Assembly: GCF_001039355.2 (NCBI RefSeq)
Contig: NW_019775404.1
Coordinates: forward strand, 205,188 to 269,187
DNA from: Lingula anatina
Lineage: Eukaryota; Brachiopoda; Lingulata; Lingulida; Lingulidae
DNA: 64,000 nucleotides
Reading direction: 5' to 3'
Position numbers and translations under genes: made by a program. Within the stretch, counting starts at the first letter, position 1; every line of letters begins with the position of its first letter. This document shows positions 15,042 through 28,575 of this stretch, one piece after another. Under the pieces are notes generated by a model. The model had not been told where the DNA came from, searched no databases, and worked only from the letters and a program-made list of their open reading frames with translations.

Positions 15042-18000
15042 CTCGTGATCCCTGTACAGGATGTCTTCTTTGGTATAGCCCTTTCCTCGCATATGATTTA
15101 AGTAGGTGGTCGTGATGGGTAGACTGAAGTCGATGACGGGCAGGTCAGACGTCAGAGTGTTGTTATTGTTGTTACTTTCCCCCAGGTGCATCCTCTTCTG
15201 ACAATCAGAACAGGCCATCAAGAAATGAGTTACGGCTTCACGGGGAAGAAATGCGTAGGTTTCGGCGATCTGTCAAATAAAAGAAAAAAAAGCGTGCTGT
15301 ATATATGTAAAAGGTAATGAGGGATCTTTAAGTTCATATCGATCGAAATACTAGCGAAACACATCCATCGCGCATGCAACTTATATAAGATATTTTTATC
15401 GGCCACAATTGATGCACGGCGTTTTTCTCTTTCGCTTGCTTGTTGGTTATAAAGATCAACAACATATGAGGATTAATCGTGATCATATTTAGAATATCAA
15501 CATCAAGAATTAACATAACACGCGGCATTGTAAGTTAGACCCGAGTACACCTCAACAGTTTGAAATAATGGGACAGGATGGAACGTAGTCTTATATTCAC
15601 AATTTTAATATTACTAATTACTAATATTTACAAACAAGATATAACAAGATGAGTTTTTATCTTACTTAAATAATTTGGCCAATCAAAACATTGAATTTCA
15701 GCCAGTCTGATAATCTAGATGACGGCAAGACAGGTAAAAATTATTACATGTATATGGCATGTAGCACCTTCCATGTCTTCCCACTGCACACAAAGGCAAT
15801 ACAGAAAAGAGCCTGTCATCAAGTGAAATGACGGCTGTAGATGATGTGGGAATCACGACTTCATGCCCTGGTTCGCATGTCAAAACAGCTTTAACAACCG
15901 GAGTCCGCTACTAGTGATTACGCGGGATCGCCGATTTTCCAGATGGGGCACCTTTCGATCGATTTCTCTATGTAGGTAACACGTCTACTTTGTTAGAAGA
16001 CGTCGATGCCGACTCACAAAGGAACACACCTTCCCTAAGACTTAATATGGTGGCGGGTGCGTGTTTGAGGGGAAAATATCAGAAATGTGTGCCTATTCAA
16101 AGTAACATATTGGTTTGGTATTGGTCTTATACCCTCATCATGGAACACGGATATCAACCATGTCTGCTACTTTGAGTTCGGGGACACTCGTGAAACTCCC
16201 ATCACATTAGTGTATGTTGAAGTACAGTGCTAATTGTTTTTAACGTATTTTCCTACAATCCAAGGTATCACTTTTCAGTCCTAAAACCCCTGTTACTCTG
16301 GACTCGCTTGTAGAACGCATTTTTACCCACTCTCACCCCCCCCCTCAAAACGGGGGCTATGACAAAATTTGATATTCAACATCAAATTCATACCATACGT
16401 CAGTGTTTATGAAGATATTGCAGCCTTATCTTTTTCTGCATATTATAAGAGTGAGTCGAAATTCGTCAACTAGCGATTGCACGCCCGGGGTTAATCTACA
16501 AAGGAGTGTACTTATTAAATGCACCTACAGAAAACTGTCCATCGCTTTGTTATATCGGATGTAATAATAAGAAGATGGTAATTAGAAACCCTGTGATTGT
16601 AATTGCGTGACTAGAAAGGATTTTGACCGACGTAACGAAGCGCTCAATCCGCTTGAAAGATCTCGTGCTTGAGTTGCGGGACGCCATGAGAACCTATGGG
16701 AAGTGGCGTTCCGAGCTCTACTCAACCTATGGCCAATCTGCCAGAAAGCCGGAGGTTGATGGAACCAAATTACCGCCAGGAAGTCACGGAGCTGATCTAG
16801 TTTCAAGGATCGATATATCTAAATACCGTGCAAAGATTGCTCTCCAAAGAAAGTTCTCTTGAGCTTGGACAAGCCTACGGGCGTCCAATCAATTCCAGTG
16901 CTAGTCTGCAGTTCAAGCGTTATGAGGGGTGTGTAAGAAGTGTTTTTTCTTCTCCTATCTTCATACACAAGTAATACTTTACTGGCGATATAACGTTTTA
17001 AACGCCAACTATCAATAACGGCTCAATGTGTTTTTCAATTTTTTCTGCTGAAATACCTTGCTGTCTGAAGTATCCTGTATTTTAATGTTCGTATTCTCTT
17101 TTTTTAAAAATAACCTTACAATTTTCCATAAGGCACAGAATATGATATTTATTCACTTATTTCAAAATACCTAAATGTTTTTAAACGCCAATTTTCAGTG
17201 CAAAATCAAAATGCTGCAGTAAAAATCAGTGTGTCGCAGAAAGATTTAAAACTACATTCTTTCTGAGTATTCTAACAAAGAATAACACACATAAGACGAG
17301 AATGTCACATAAGACGAAAAATTTTAAATGACTCGCAGAGTGGACAAAAACAGTGGAAGAAGTTTGTCAATAAATGAAAGTTGGGTGACGTGATCTGTAA
17401 TTTCGGCAATTTTTATCAAGAATATTTTAACCAAAAGTCAGTTTTCTTCTGAAAATAATAGAATCTGGGGAAAGGATGGAATTTATGTTGTCACCCTTCG
17501 TGATGCAGCTTAATTCGATTTTTTTAGATTCACAAGAGCTATGTGGTCATTTTCAGTGGAGCCGTTCACGGATTCCGTCAGGACCTGTGTTGAACCTTTC
17601 CAAACTTTTAGCCGACAACTTAGAAGATTTATGAGACAGGCCCATAGGCACGGGGTTCGGGGATTTGAAAGTTCCATCATTTTGGGTAAAAATTATTCAT
17701 TTTGAATTAAAATTATTTTCCCAAATTGAACCAACTAAGGGGATGAAAAAGGTAGACTTATTTAATCAAGAAAAAGAAACCTCTTAAACTTTGAAATTGC
17801 TGGCTGCGGGTCTGCAAGAGGCTGCCTTACCGCTCTGTACGTTCTCTTCTGCCCCGCATGCTTTCCACCTCTGCCTTCCATGTCCACATGAATATTATAA
17901 ATGATATCAAAGAAATCTTCTACCACGGCCACACGACGGTACTCCTTGTCTCCGTCTGGCACGTCACTGCTTGTCTGAAATGAAAAACCAGAAAAAATTA

Positions 18001-21000
18001 TACCACGGAATCTTTGCTGTTACTGAAGACAACAAAATGTGAAATTTTGATTTATATTATGTTGGTTTTGGGGTCTGTGCTTTTTCGCCAGTTTCCATGT
18101 TCTCTGGTGCGTGATGTTAAAAGCTTCTGCCTTTGCGCTTGTGGCAGTAGTGCATAGTCATCTTTCGCATAGAGAGCCACAAAATTCATCATCAATATAA
18201 CTATATTTCGTTGGAAAAGGTTTGTGGTGCTGAAAGTAAAAGCAAAAGTTTATTCTCGGCTGCTTGAATTTGTCATGACAGGAGATGTTTCCAGGAACAA
18301 AGCGATCTTACTCAAGGGGGAAAAGTGACGTTTTCATCACATAAAGATCGCCACCCCCTCTCTTCCACCCCCCCCCCCCCCTTCGCAATGCAAACCTGTA
18401 GCAAATTTTGAAAAAAATGGTCGGCTCATTGGTAAAAAGTAGTATAATGATAATAAATATTCTCCTTCAGTAAAAAGCGTAATAAAATGTAGCTATCAAA
18501 AACAATTAGTTTGGCCGTTATAGATATGAGAAACGTTTGTCGTATCATATTCAGTTGAAAAAGTTATTAGTTTCTTGTGGTTTTGGCAAGCCATTTAGGA
18601 TGATTCTGTCACTAGTATGATGAGGAGACAGAGTCACCAAGAGGTTACGTAGCGAGCGCGGCTGTGCGCACGTGCGCAGGCGCGTGATGATTAAAAAATA
18701 AAAAGACAAAAAAAAGAACGAAAAAAACTGTCTGCTGTTCGCTACTCAATATATTGATGCACCTATGATTGCGTGCTGAAGTGGAATCCTGGTAAATGGC
18801 AGAGGAATATGATAGTACATATATATTTGCAGCTACACAATACAATCCATAGGTCCCACTAGATCATGGGCCTGAGAAACTAAGTCCTTCGCATTAGTAA
18901 CATTGGAGACATGTAGAACGGGAAATAAGTCTACCGTACTGAGGAACGTCTCATGTGACAGTTTTATAAATGTCTCACGCCGATCAGGATATTTTGCTAG
19001 AGCGCTATAGGTCAGGAAATGAAGCCACACGGCACAGGTTCCATATCAGTTTTCAGTATGACAACCAATAATTGTCGCAGATAATTAAGTCCCGAGCGAA
19101 GAACCAACCGACTGGGTAATGGCGGCGTTTTTCTGGTTATGTTAATGTGACGGAACTCCTTTTTCACGGTTACCTCAGAGATTGCCCCTAAACGATGTAT
19201 GTCATATGGCAAACAGGAAGGCATATCCAACTAAATAATATTAGAGGGTTGATAATGATAATGATCCTGATAAATTTTTGTCATTAAAAATCTCTCTACC
19301 TCTCAATCTCTCTCTCTCTCTCTCTCATATCATAAAAATGACAGCAACAAAACTTGAAAATAAGATAAGTACCACTAAAAAAATGAACTGACTTCAACAA
19401 CAACTACAACATCGCAGTTACATTAGGAGTAGCATGGTTTTTATTGGCCCGATTACACCGAATAATGATCGGACCGCAAGTGCGCTTCTTAATCATATGC
19501 TATTGTAATATCACCTAGACAACATGTTCACGAGACTGGTAGATTAGTCCGGCTACCTCAGAGTCATATCCAGGTAGTCGAACAAAAGGGAATTTTGCTT
19601 ATCCGGGGAAACGGGTTGAGATTGATATATGTACACTGGCGCACAACATTAGTCCGACTGCGCTCCAATTCCAAACTTATCCAACATGCAACTCATCCTT
19701 TATTTCCACAAAATTCAGTTGTACATGCATGCAAAGCAATATGTCATTTTGAAATTGAAATAACACGTATTCTGGAAGAATAATTTAACCATTTGCTTTC
19801 TAAATAAGGTTATTTCCTAAAAGTTTGCTGCACTGCACGCTTGAAGAAAATCGTTTACGTTTTCACCACAAATTTACTTCCGAAATGACATTTTCTTAAA
19901 AAAAAAAAAAAAAAAGATGGTTGCCCTAATATTTGGTTTATCTGGTTTAAAAACACTGTCTTTCGAAAATACGTTAAAAGTTGTGACATATAATGCAAAA
20001 TTATTTTGAAAAGTAGCTAACACTGTAAAACTTTTAAAAATCTTTGTTCTTATTTTGACAGGCACACTGTCTAATTGAACTGATAACTATGTTGTTCAGT
20101 GGACATCATGTAACCACTAGGTAAACTGTAAAAATTGTGAACTGTGAAAATTTTGAAATAAATGTCGTTTAAGGTGGGCGATTTTGAACATTTTTATATC
20201 TTTTTCTATTAAACAGCAGACAGCTAATCGGAATAGTCTGGTGTTGACAATAACTTATTTATTTATGCATTCTTGACGCCACTGGACAAAAAAAAGTGAA
20301 ATAAATGTGGTTATTTTAAACATATCTTTAAATATTTAATTTTAGTAAACATCAGGCATCGGTTAATGACATGTGCCTCGTGTAACACAGTTCAATGTTT
20401 CACTTCACTATGCCAGTTGTTCTGCCTTTAATAATATAACTTAATTTAACATTTTTTCGTACACACACACACACACACACATATAAATGTACCTGAACAA
20501 TTACAGTGCGACTAATTTTAACTTTTTGAGTTTCTCTACTTTTACTTCTAGTTATATACTTTTTAAGAAATTAATTCATCCATATCATATATCACATGTC
20601 TATATCAGCAAGTGTTGTTTTCACTTGGTCAAAGCAATGATAAGGTGCGTTCTGAACCACTGAGCTAAACCGTACAGCAAAGCAAGTAAGCGACAGACAC
20701 CTAATCACTGGATATCCTACATAATGAGAAAGATTGTCATGATCCGAAGATTATTAGACAGTCATTTGCGATCTAGCGGGATGAAGCGTCTTACGGAACT
20801 CTATGTCGTCCAGAGAAATATGAACACGCGGATAAGCTTCTACCGCTGGGCTGGGTGGGTGGGAATGATTTTTACATATCTACATCTGTAAGAAGTTGTG
20901 ACATTTTTAAAGACTTATTCAACTGACAGACTCCACTAATGTAAAACAACCCGGCAGACAGCAGGGTGACGCTGAACCTCAAACTGCATCATGCCCAATA

Positions 21001-23345
21001 TCTCTAAATTGAATGTCGAGATGAAATCGTGGCCGACCATCCGGCTTGGGGAAGCCTTGCTTTGTGACGCCTGATCGGATTGTTTCCTTCAATCCCCACT
21101 GCCTCAGAGAAACCATTCGATTTAATCTAGCTTACACCCCGGTAGGCCAAGAACCATTGTCACAAATCCTTTTACAGACCGAGCGTGGTTTTGCTTGGTG
21201 GCCATATAATCATTAAAAACAGACAGCTAGAGCACATAGAAACGAATGGAAAACTGTTGCCAGAATTTGAGAGAAATGTTAACGGTGACTGCGATTTTGT
21301 ATTATGTGATGTCGTGTTTTGTGGCACAAATAAATATTATTTCTTTGTTTGCCAACATTAATAAACAAAATATAAAGGAAGGAATCAGTCAGTCGGCACA
21401 AAACAATTAACGGCGAAGTCTTTGGTATATATTAAAAAAAGCTAAATTATTTTTATTTGGGGTTTTAAATTGTCCCGTATGTTAATGACGAGATTACTCC
21501 ATAATCTTCTCCAATACCCACGGTTACTAGGAGACTGAGACACAAGAGACTACAGGATGGGATTACATTTTCAGAATAACATGAAATGTACACTGAAAAA
21601 AACACCCTATTACTATAAAGTCCACCTTTGATTGTCAGGGTCGTTTATCGCCTGCATGTTTGGAGAGAAGCCATGGAGGTTTTTCTAGGGAAATAATTTA
21701 ATTCTGCTCAATGCGTGTACAAGTCTTATAGACCCTTCTCCCCAGCCCCCAAAAAAGTTCCTTTCATGCCGGTTATGATGACGCGTTGTTTTTACGATAC
21801 ACTTTTCTATTCTATTTGTTTTGTTTGTTTTTTTTTTGTTTTTTTACAAAAACTATTACATACGCAAAAATGTTTTACTTATTTATTTATATTTTTGAGG
21901 TGGTATATTTAAAAACCTCCCTAGATAATGTCATAGATTATTCCCTATTGCTTTCTACGCATTCAAACCCCCATGACTGAACCGAGATACATAACATGAA
22001 ATATGAAAGAAAATGTCATCAATTTATTAGCGTCTCAAACAAACGACAAGGTATATGGATCTCATTAATTTTGCTTATGATAGGGGCATGAAAAGACGAG
22101 TGATTCAGAGGGCTTTAGGATTCAATCATGGGATGCTTTATATCATGGGGAGGGGGGTGAAAGCATGCGCAGCTCAGAGCTCTATATGATGTTGATTTGC
22201 CTTGTCGGATGAACAAACGTTGGCAGTGTATGCGGTCTATTATCCTGAAATGGGACTCTCGGAAACCCGCCAGGTCTCTGGAATCGATGAAGGCTGGCCG
22301 TCTTTGGTAAAACTCAATAACGCCGCACACTGTGTCAATGCATCAACCCCAGATCATTCTTTCTTCTAAATTCCAATTTCCCCTTGTCTAAAACAAAGGT
22401 CTTGTTTTTTCTCCTCTGTCCAGACCGCTGTGCGTTCCCTTCTTTCTTAAAAATAGATCTCGCGCCCTAAACCACTCAATTTCAATTTGCCCAACCGGCT
22501 GGCATTTGATAACTCTATTATTACAGCACTAAGTACAGAAAAAGAGAGAAAGAGATGAGTCTGTTGCAATGTCCCCGGATCTAACTCATCTCGCAGCAAG
22601 GCTCAGGTGCGTTGAAACTGAGACGCTTGTTTGGTTTCTTCCAATAAGCCGGGTAAATGCGCCGGCTAGAATTGTTGGCATAGATGCGCCTTTCTCTTCG
22701 AAGTTTTTTCTTTCTAGCGTGAGGGAATATTTCTCCTGCCAACCGTATATCCATCACGACACAGCCCTTTACAAGCCACACCTGGGATCGGTTTGTCAGA
22801 CCAACTCGTGCAAAACACCTAGGAGCGCCATTGTGTGCAGGACAAATATATTACCCGTCCCTTTTTGTATAATTGGATTTTATTTTCAGAGCAAAGGAGG
22901 AAGGTGAAATATGTGTGAAAAAACACCCTGTTCAACCAGTTGGGTTGAGAGGTGAAATGTCGGTTTAAAAACGTGGCGAAATATTCGTCAAAAGTCAATA
23001 ATACTTCAGGCTTACACAATAAAACGCAACATTTAAATACAATTTTCATTTGTGACCAAATATTCTTACCACATTTTTGGTTGGAACGTGGAGCACCCTA
23101 TCCTCTTCATCCTCTGCGCCCTCTTCCCGGGAGCCCAGCTGAAATCCTTTCGCCTTTACCCAAAAACGGAATTTAGAGTTTTCAGAGCTTGGCTGCTCTT
23201 CTCCCGTTAAGATTCTGACAATTCTTTCATACTTTTTTCTGGTGACTGTCTTAGTTTTCCCTGAATCCCCGTAATTCTGTGAGGCCCACCTCTGAAACAT
23301 CTTCATCATTTCAGCTTTGTTTTCCAGGTGATCGCCCATGGCCAT
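15042..23345 (-). CDS. NOL4: NOL4 homologue, 5' part (three coding exons; continues off the left edge)
   Basis: The exons are 23070-23345, 17831-17974 and 15042-15269; all are phase 0 and they join to 216 residues. Exon 1 begins at the ATG at 23345 (a second ATG is at 23339) and carries NYGDSGKTKTVTRKKYERIV and FRFWVKAKGFQLG. Exon 2 carries RRVAVVEDFFDIIY and KHAGQKRTY. Exon 3 carries ETYAFLPREAV and ACSDCQKRMHL. These blocks follow the N-terminal half of vertebrate NOL4/NOL4L in the same order with almost no gaps. NOL4 is a nuclear/nucleolar protein, mainly neuronal in vertebrates, of unclear biochemical role. The donors of exons 1 and 2 are GTAAGA and GTAAGG, and the acceptors have good pyrimidine tracts. 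The exon 3 donor is GTTTGT followed by about 20 TG units. I found no later NOL4 exon between 1 and 15041, so the conserved C-terminal part should lie outside the window. Identification is firm; the start codon choice is less so. Confidence 0.93.
15270..17830 (-). other. NOL4 intron 2
   Basis: No exon recognised. A plus-strand open stretch at 16623-16862 (KDLVLELRDAMRTYGKW) has somewhat gene-like composition but no splice sites or known relatives; it may be transposon-derived. Confidence 0.7.
17975..23069 (-). other. NOL4 intron 1
   Basis: 5.1 kb with no exon recognised. Contains a C run (about 18369-18382), a TC repeat (about 19302-19326) and a short CA repeat (20461-20481). Confidence 0.7.
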
Positions 23346-24100
23346 GTAGACGAGTAGAGCTCTCCGCTACGGCGCGGGGACTGGGCTCTCCTGGCGCTCG
23401 CTCAGTAATCAAAGTAATCTTCTGCTGTTGTTGCTGCGCTCTAGTTCAATAGCGATAAATGGATTCCTGCCTAAAGCTGCTGCTAAGCCTGCCACCTGAC
23501 ATGCACTAGAATCCCAGGACGTCACGGAGATCACGCAAAGCTCGAGCTGAGTTGCATGTGTGGGTTTCACATTCGACTTACAGCGTTTATGAGCTGCGTC
23601 TCTCCGTTTCTTTTTTTTTAATTTTCGCTTGGTTTTCGCACTGGACAATTGTCCACTAGATAAAAATCAAGGTGTCTGTCGCAGAGAGTGCTTGAAACTA
23701 ATCGCTGCGGACTAATATACGTGGATATAAGTCTTCTCGAAAATTACCTCAATCCGTTTTCTGTGGTGTAGTTGACAAAGCTTCCATCGCGCGGACGTTG
23801 TAATTAGCGAGTAACAATACCCACCTAGAATCGTGATAACTATATAAAGTCGGACAAATGTTGATAACTGGATCGACCAATCACAGCTGCCGTAGACAGA
23901 TGTCCCATTTCGGAATCCCTCCTTTCTTGGTCCTTAACTGGACACTATTGACCAATCGATCGACTCCCAAGATTAAATATTTTATGGAGGGGTGCATGGA
24001 GCTTAGCTTCGTCTAAAAGGACCGTAATTCAGGTAGGCTGCGCGTGCCACTCGCGTGCGATTCCCTGCTGCGACTGACTAAGGCCTCCATTCAATATGAA
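23346..24100 (-). promoter_or_regulatory. Presumed 5' untranslated and promoter region of NOL4
   Basis: Sequence directly upstream of the first NOL4 coding exon, with more CpG than the surrounding introns. No TATA box or start site can be assigned. It also contains a lysine-rich open stretch (23409-23648) that I read as chance. Confidence 0.4.
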
Positions 24101-24649
24101 CACAAGAGTGCGGAGCGACATTATACTATGCGGGTTAGATTAGAAAGAGATTCTCATTTCCATTTTCATGGGAAATCGACCTCGCCCGGTCGGCCATGCA
24201 AGCCCAGCTTGCTTCCATTCACTCCCCGAGATTCACGGAAATCTACTTAGCTAACAGATATCTGCGCTGTACCTTAGATGTGTCTATATTGTATTCAGAG
24301 TCATATTTCAACTTGGACGACTCAAATTACGTGCAAATGAAGGCAACAAGAGCACATTATATTCACCTGCGGGTGAAGAGTCAAACACTCGTTAAAATAA
24401 CGTATTTTCTAATAGCGCTCGGAAATCGTGTTTTGAGATATATGATTAATCTTTCTCTTATCGATATGGGTATCTTTTCGTGTCATCTGTCCCAAATTAC
24501 GAGATCGTGATTCGCAAATATGATTCGTAAACATATCAAAATAGCAAAGAACGATAGGGAATCGCTATCAATAGGACCAAGTTGATTTATTCAATTCCAG
24601 GGCCCTGCGAACATATTGCTAATATTTTGATACGCCGCTAGTCCTAAGC

Positions 24650-24916
24650 GGCAGTTAAATATTCGTTCATGAAGGACGGTGGCAGGGCACAGTGCATTAT
24701 CGATTTTCTCGGGAAACTAATGAGTTGTGTTTGACATCTAACACACACATTATTACTGGCACGGTAGCGGCTGTGGCCCGAACAGGAATTAATTTTGAAA
24801 AGCGTCTTGATGAGGATAGAGGACAATGGGCGCTTCGTGTGGAAGTTGCCCAGGTGATTATTGGCAAGAGCTCGAAAATGACACTCGTGCAGCGGAAGCA
24901 CCTGACCAATACTTAA
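24650..24916 (+). other. Exon-like open stretch of unknown identity
   Basis: About 90 codons are open on the plus strand with no clear start. The segment SNTHIITGTVAAVARTG followed by WALRVEVAQVIIGKSS has the rhythm of an OB-fold module of the agrin N-terminal/TIMP type (T..I.TGTV..V....W...VEV..VI.GK). The minus strand is also open here for 127 codons with no recognisable content. No upstream signal peptide and no clean flanking splice pair were found. It may be a single exon of a secreted protein, an old transposon fragment, or chance. Confidence 0.22.
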
Positions 24917-26674
24917 GCCATCCACTCCAACAGTCCCATGCGAACAATACTGCACGGGGAGTCCTGTTGATTTATCAGAAATAGTGTTAACACGCGGAAA
25001 ACGGAAAAGTATGATTAGAAATTGCATCTTTTTTTCTCAGAAGTCCTTGAAGAAAGCATACCTAATAAATGACGCAGGCTTACTGAATTGTCAACACGTT
25101 TGTGAAAAATACTGGGTAATTTGATATCTTTTTGACATTTATCGAAGATGTTGTAGACCCGCCTTGTTTTATGTCATCCACCGTTTAAACAGATTAATTT
25201 TTAGAATAAATTGTGTATGTGTGTGTGTGTGTGTGTAGTATAGGCCTATGTAGTGTGCATATTTATATTCTGCAAATGATTAGTCCGCGTGAGATTTTTT
25301 TAACATCTCTCCACGATCTGCGATCCAAGGACCCACTCACTTACAGGAAGTGCGTGCAAAGCAACCCGCTGCAGTGTCGGGGTAATTGTTGGAGCTTACG
25401 TGAAAATTTAGATTAGGGAAACATTTACCTAGCTTTTAGTTGGCACTAATATCTCATTAAGGTGCAGAGAAGTTCTCACGTGTTTCTTCTTGCAAACGCG
25501 GGCAGGGATTTGCTTTAATTATCAGGTACCCTAAAATCGTCTATTCCTTTATTTATCATCTAACGGCGGAAAGGTAAACACAATGCCGATCTCACCTCTC
25601 ACATTTGTGAAGCCGTTTTGTTGTCTTCAGAAAAAAGTAGTTAGGTGGTATATTATTTAAAAAATTGTATTAAACGGCGATCTGGTGTAACGTCTTTTTT
25701 CATCTACTTTCACCAACTTATTTCATCTTCAGTGTCGTCACGTTACACAATAGAAAATTAAGAACTGTAAAAGAAGAATAATTAAAAGCAAATATTTAAA
25801 GTGGAGTAATGGCGCAAAACTGCATCGAAATTTAGATTTTAATATCTACAAAAATAAAATAAAATGAAATTTAACTTTATATACAAACAGCTGTTATTGC
25901 CTTTGGCAGAAAGATTTGACTCAACCCCTCTTGGTAATTACTTTTGAGGCATTAAAAAATGCGTCAGGGAGTATCATTTGTATTCTTTAAGAAAAGTAAT
26001 AAATTGGTCTTTTTGCATGGTGCCGGGGCTATATTTTCCCAACCCTCCAAAATATAGTCCCCTTATTCTCCACTCTGACCACTATACACACATTCTCGGG
26101 TAGACAGAATCCAATGTGAGAAACCTCTGGATTAGTAATTAGGGGATCATGAATCTAATCACCAGTCTTTATAAATGAAGATATCTTATACTTTGCGACT
26201 TTTGATAACACCTAATTTTTCATTCAAAATGTAATAATCATCACGATTGAAGCTGTGGAAGTCCGGATACATTTCAGGACACATTTTTTGTCTTTCATCA
26301 CCGAATCCTTTTTTGTGCCAATTTCTTTCGTCTAAGTAGAATGTTTCAAGTAGCCTGAAGGGAATTTCATGTTTAGTTGAAAACCAAAGTATTTTTGTGT
26401 CACACAGAACCTCCAAAAACCTTTTTTCTTCGGGTGTCTTTTTTCATATTTGTATAAATGACACAAGGTTGATAAATCATGGTAAGAAACGTAATGGTAA
26501 AAGCAGACATGAGCCTAGGTTAAAAAAAAACTCTGAACATTTATCATGGGACCCAACACCTAACCGGCCGGGGGTCCGGGGACCGCCATAGAATTGAATT
26601 AAAAAAACGTGAAATTCCGCGTTTTCACTGAAAAAAAAACTCATGTCTGTAAAGGTCACGTGAAAATGCTTTAA

Positions 26675-26923
26675 GGGACCATTCCCACAGATATTTGGAT
26701 CGATCTATCTCCCTTGGGAGTCTCACTAAATTGCGATCAACTTAACCGGCTGAAATGTCTGTCACACCTAGTAAAGCTGTTAGGGGGTAATTATCTTAAC
26801 CCTAGCTGATTCGGTAGGCGTGACAAATATTTTAGCCGGTTAAGTTGATCGCAATTTAGTGAGACTCCCCAGGGAGTTAACTTAGACCGATCCAGATGGA
26901 TCGATCTAGGCATGGGAACCCAG
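26675..26923. mobile_element. Palindromic MITE, copy 1
   Basis: Long foldback element ending in GGGACCATTCCCA and TAGGCATGGGAACC. Inner arms CACTAAATTGCGATCAACTT and its complement are a perfect match over about 31 bases. A central block contains AGGCGTGACA and GGGGGTAATTA. No reading frame. Best preserved of four copies in this window. Confidence 0.85.
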
Positions 26924-27853
26924 TCTAATTTAGTATTTACTAAAATGTGCTCCTTTTTGAGGAGGTGTGTGCAAATGGGCACCAAATATGAAGATTTACG
27001 TTACAAGCCCTATTTTTCTGGTTGAACATCATGAAAATTCGTTTGTTTTCGACAAGTCTGTTCATTATATTTTATTTTTCGCGCCAAAATTTCGCAATTG
27101 GTCTCATAAGACTTTTAAAGAAGGCGGGTTATGAAGACACTGAGCCATGGAACAAGGAGACACTGTCAAAGTCCCGTCAATTAAAGAAATACAGAACTCG
27201 GGCGGAACACGGATCTGAATTCTTCGTCTCCTATTTTCATTCCGACCCGAAAGTAAAACAAGAGATTACAAACGATGTCTGGCAGTTCAAGATAGTTATA
27301 ATATTGTACTTGAATTACGAAAAATATGCCTCTAAAAGTTGTGGGCCTTTATACCTAGACCTTAAAGTAAGACCTACACTAATTATACAAAACCAAACTA
27401 AATCTAGAGTTTGCGGGCCCCTATACGAAGTCCGGTCTTCCGGATCCATTAAGACAAACGTCTTTTTTTTTATAAAATGAATTTCGATTAGATTTATAAC
27501 TTCATACTCTTCTGGATTTTTTTTCTTATAACTCTTGGCTTAATATATATGCTTAGATACAGCAGTTATGACATTCACTTAAAAGCGCATTAAAATTTAA
27601 AATCTGAACTGATATCCAAACATAACTTACACAATAACGTAACACAACATGTTTACATCGAAGTTGCAGAACATGGCAAAAGGGTCAAAAGCTACACGTA
27701 GGCTACTACTTTACACTACAAAGCTATCAATTTGTCATCTTCACCTTTAAAGATCAAAATCAACGTCAAGTTTGAATTTTCAAGGTATCGAAATAGACTT
27801 ATACTAAAATAATATCCTTAAAGACTTGAAAGAAAAAAAAGAAAAAAATACAC

Positions 27854-27855
<2 letters not shown>

Positions 27856-27916
<61 letters not shown>
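27856..27916. repeat. (AG)n microsatellite
   Basis: About 30 uninterrupted AG units. Confidence 0.98.
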
Positions 27917-27920
<4 letters not shown>

Positions 27921-28311
27921 TAGAAAATGATAGACAATAAAGACCTATTTTACGGTCATTAGTGGACTGACATATCTAATATTTCTTTCTATATCTGGGT
28001 CAATACTTTTGCACTGTTTAAAGATTACGACCAATCTGCGAGGATCCGAGTCACTTCAGGGCCAATATCAAATGAGTGAATCCCACCGTGTGGCTTATTA
28101 ATTAAAGGTGGTGGAATACACTAGTACACAGTCTACGCTTGATTAGTATGCTAATGGTAAAGTGGAGAAAACTCAAAATACATTTGACAAACAGAGTAGT
28201 ACCCAGTCCAGTATGCCTACTGGCACCGAAAGACGAGCATGTCTGCCCGTGCTTTAAAGTTGATTTTGGATTACGTTATCCTCCACCAGCCTGACCAGGG
28301 GGTTCTCTGTG

Positions 28312-28575
28312 GAACAATTCCCTGACCCTATCGTACTAAATGTGGATCGGTCTATCTCCGAGGGGTTTCTCACTAAATTGCAATCAACTTAAGCGGCTTA
28401 ATTAGATGCCTGTCACGCCTACTGAAGCTGCTAGGGGGTACTTAATTATCGTTTAGCAGCTTCAGTATAGTAGGCGTGCCAGACATCTAAGCCGCTTAAG
28501 CTGAAAGCAATTTAGCGAGAAACCCCTCGGAGACGGCTCGATCCTGTTAAATTGATTTAGGTATGGGAACCAAGG
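28312..28575. mobile_element. Palindromic MITE, copy 2
   Basis: Same family as the copy at 26675: TCTCACTAAATTGCAATCAA on one side and its imperfect complement on the other, centre with GGGGGTACTTAATTA, end TTTAGGTATGGGAACC. Confidence 0.85.

Noticed and set aside
16623-16862. 79-codon plus-strand frame inside NOL4 intron 2
   Set aside because: Somewhat gene-like, but overlaps an equally long minus-strand frame and has no splice context. Kept only as a remark.
27022-27480. 152-codon plus-strand frame
   Set aside because: Begins with an ATG, but composition is not clearly coding, there are no splice sites or known relatives, and it ends in a T run.
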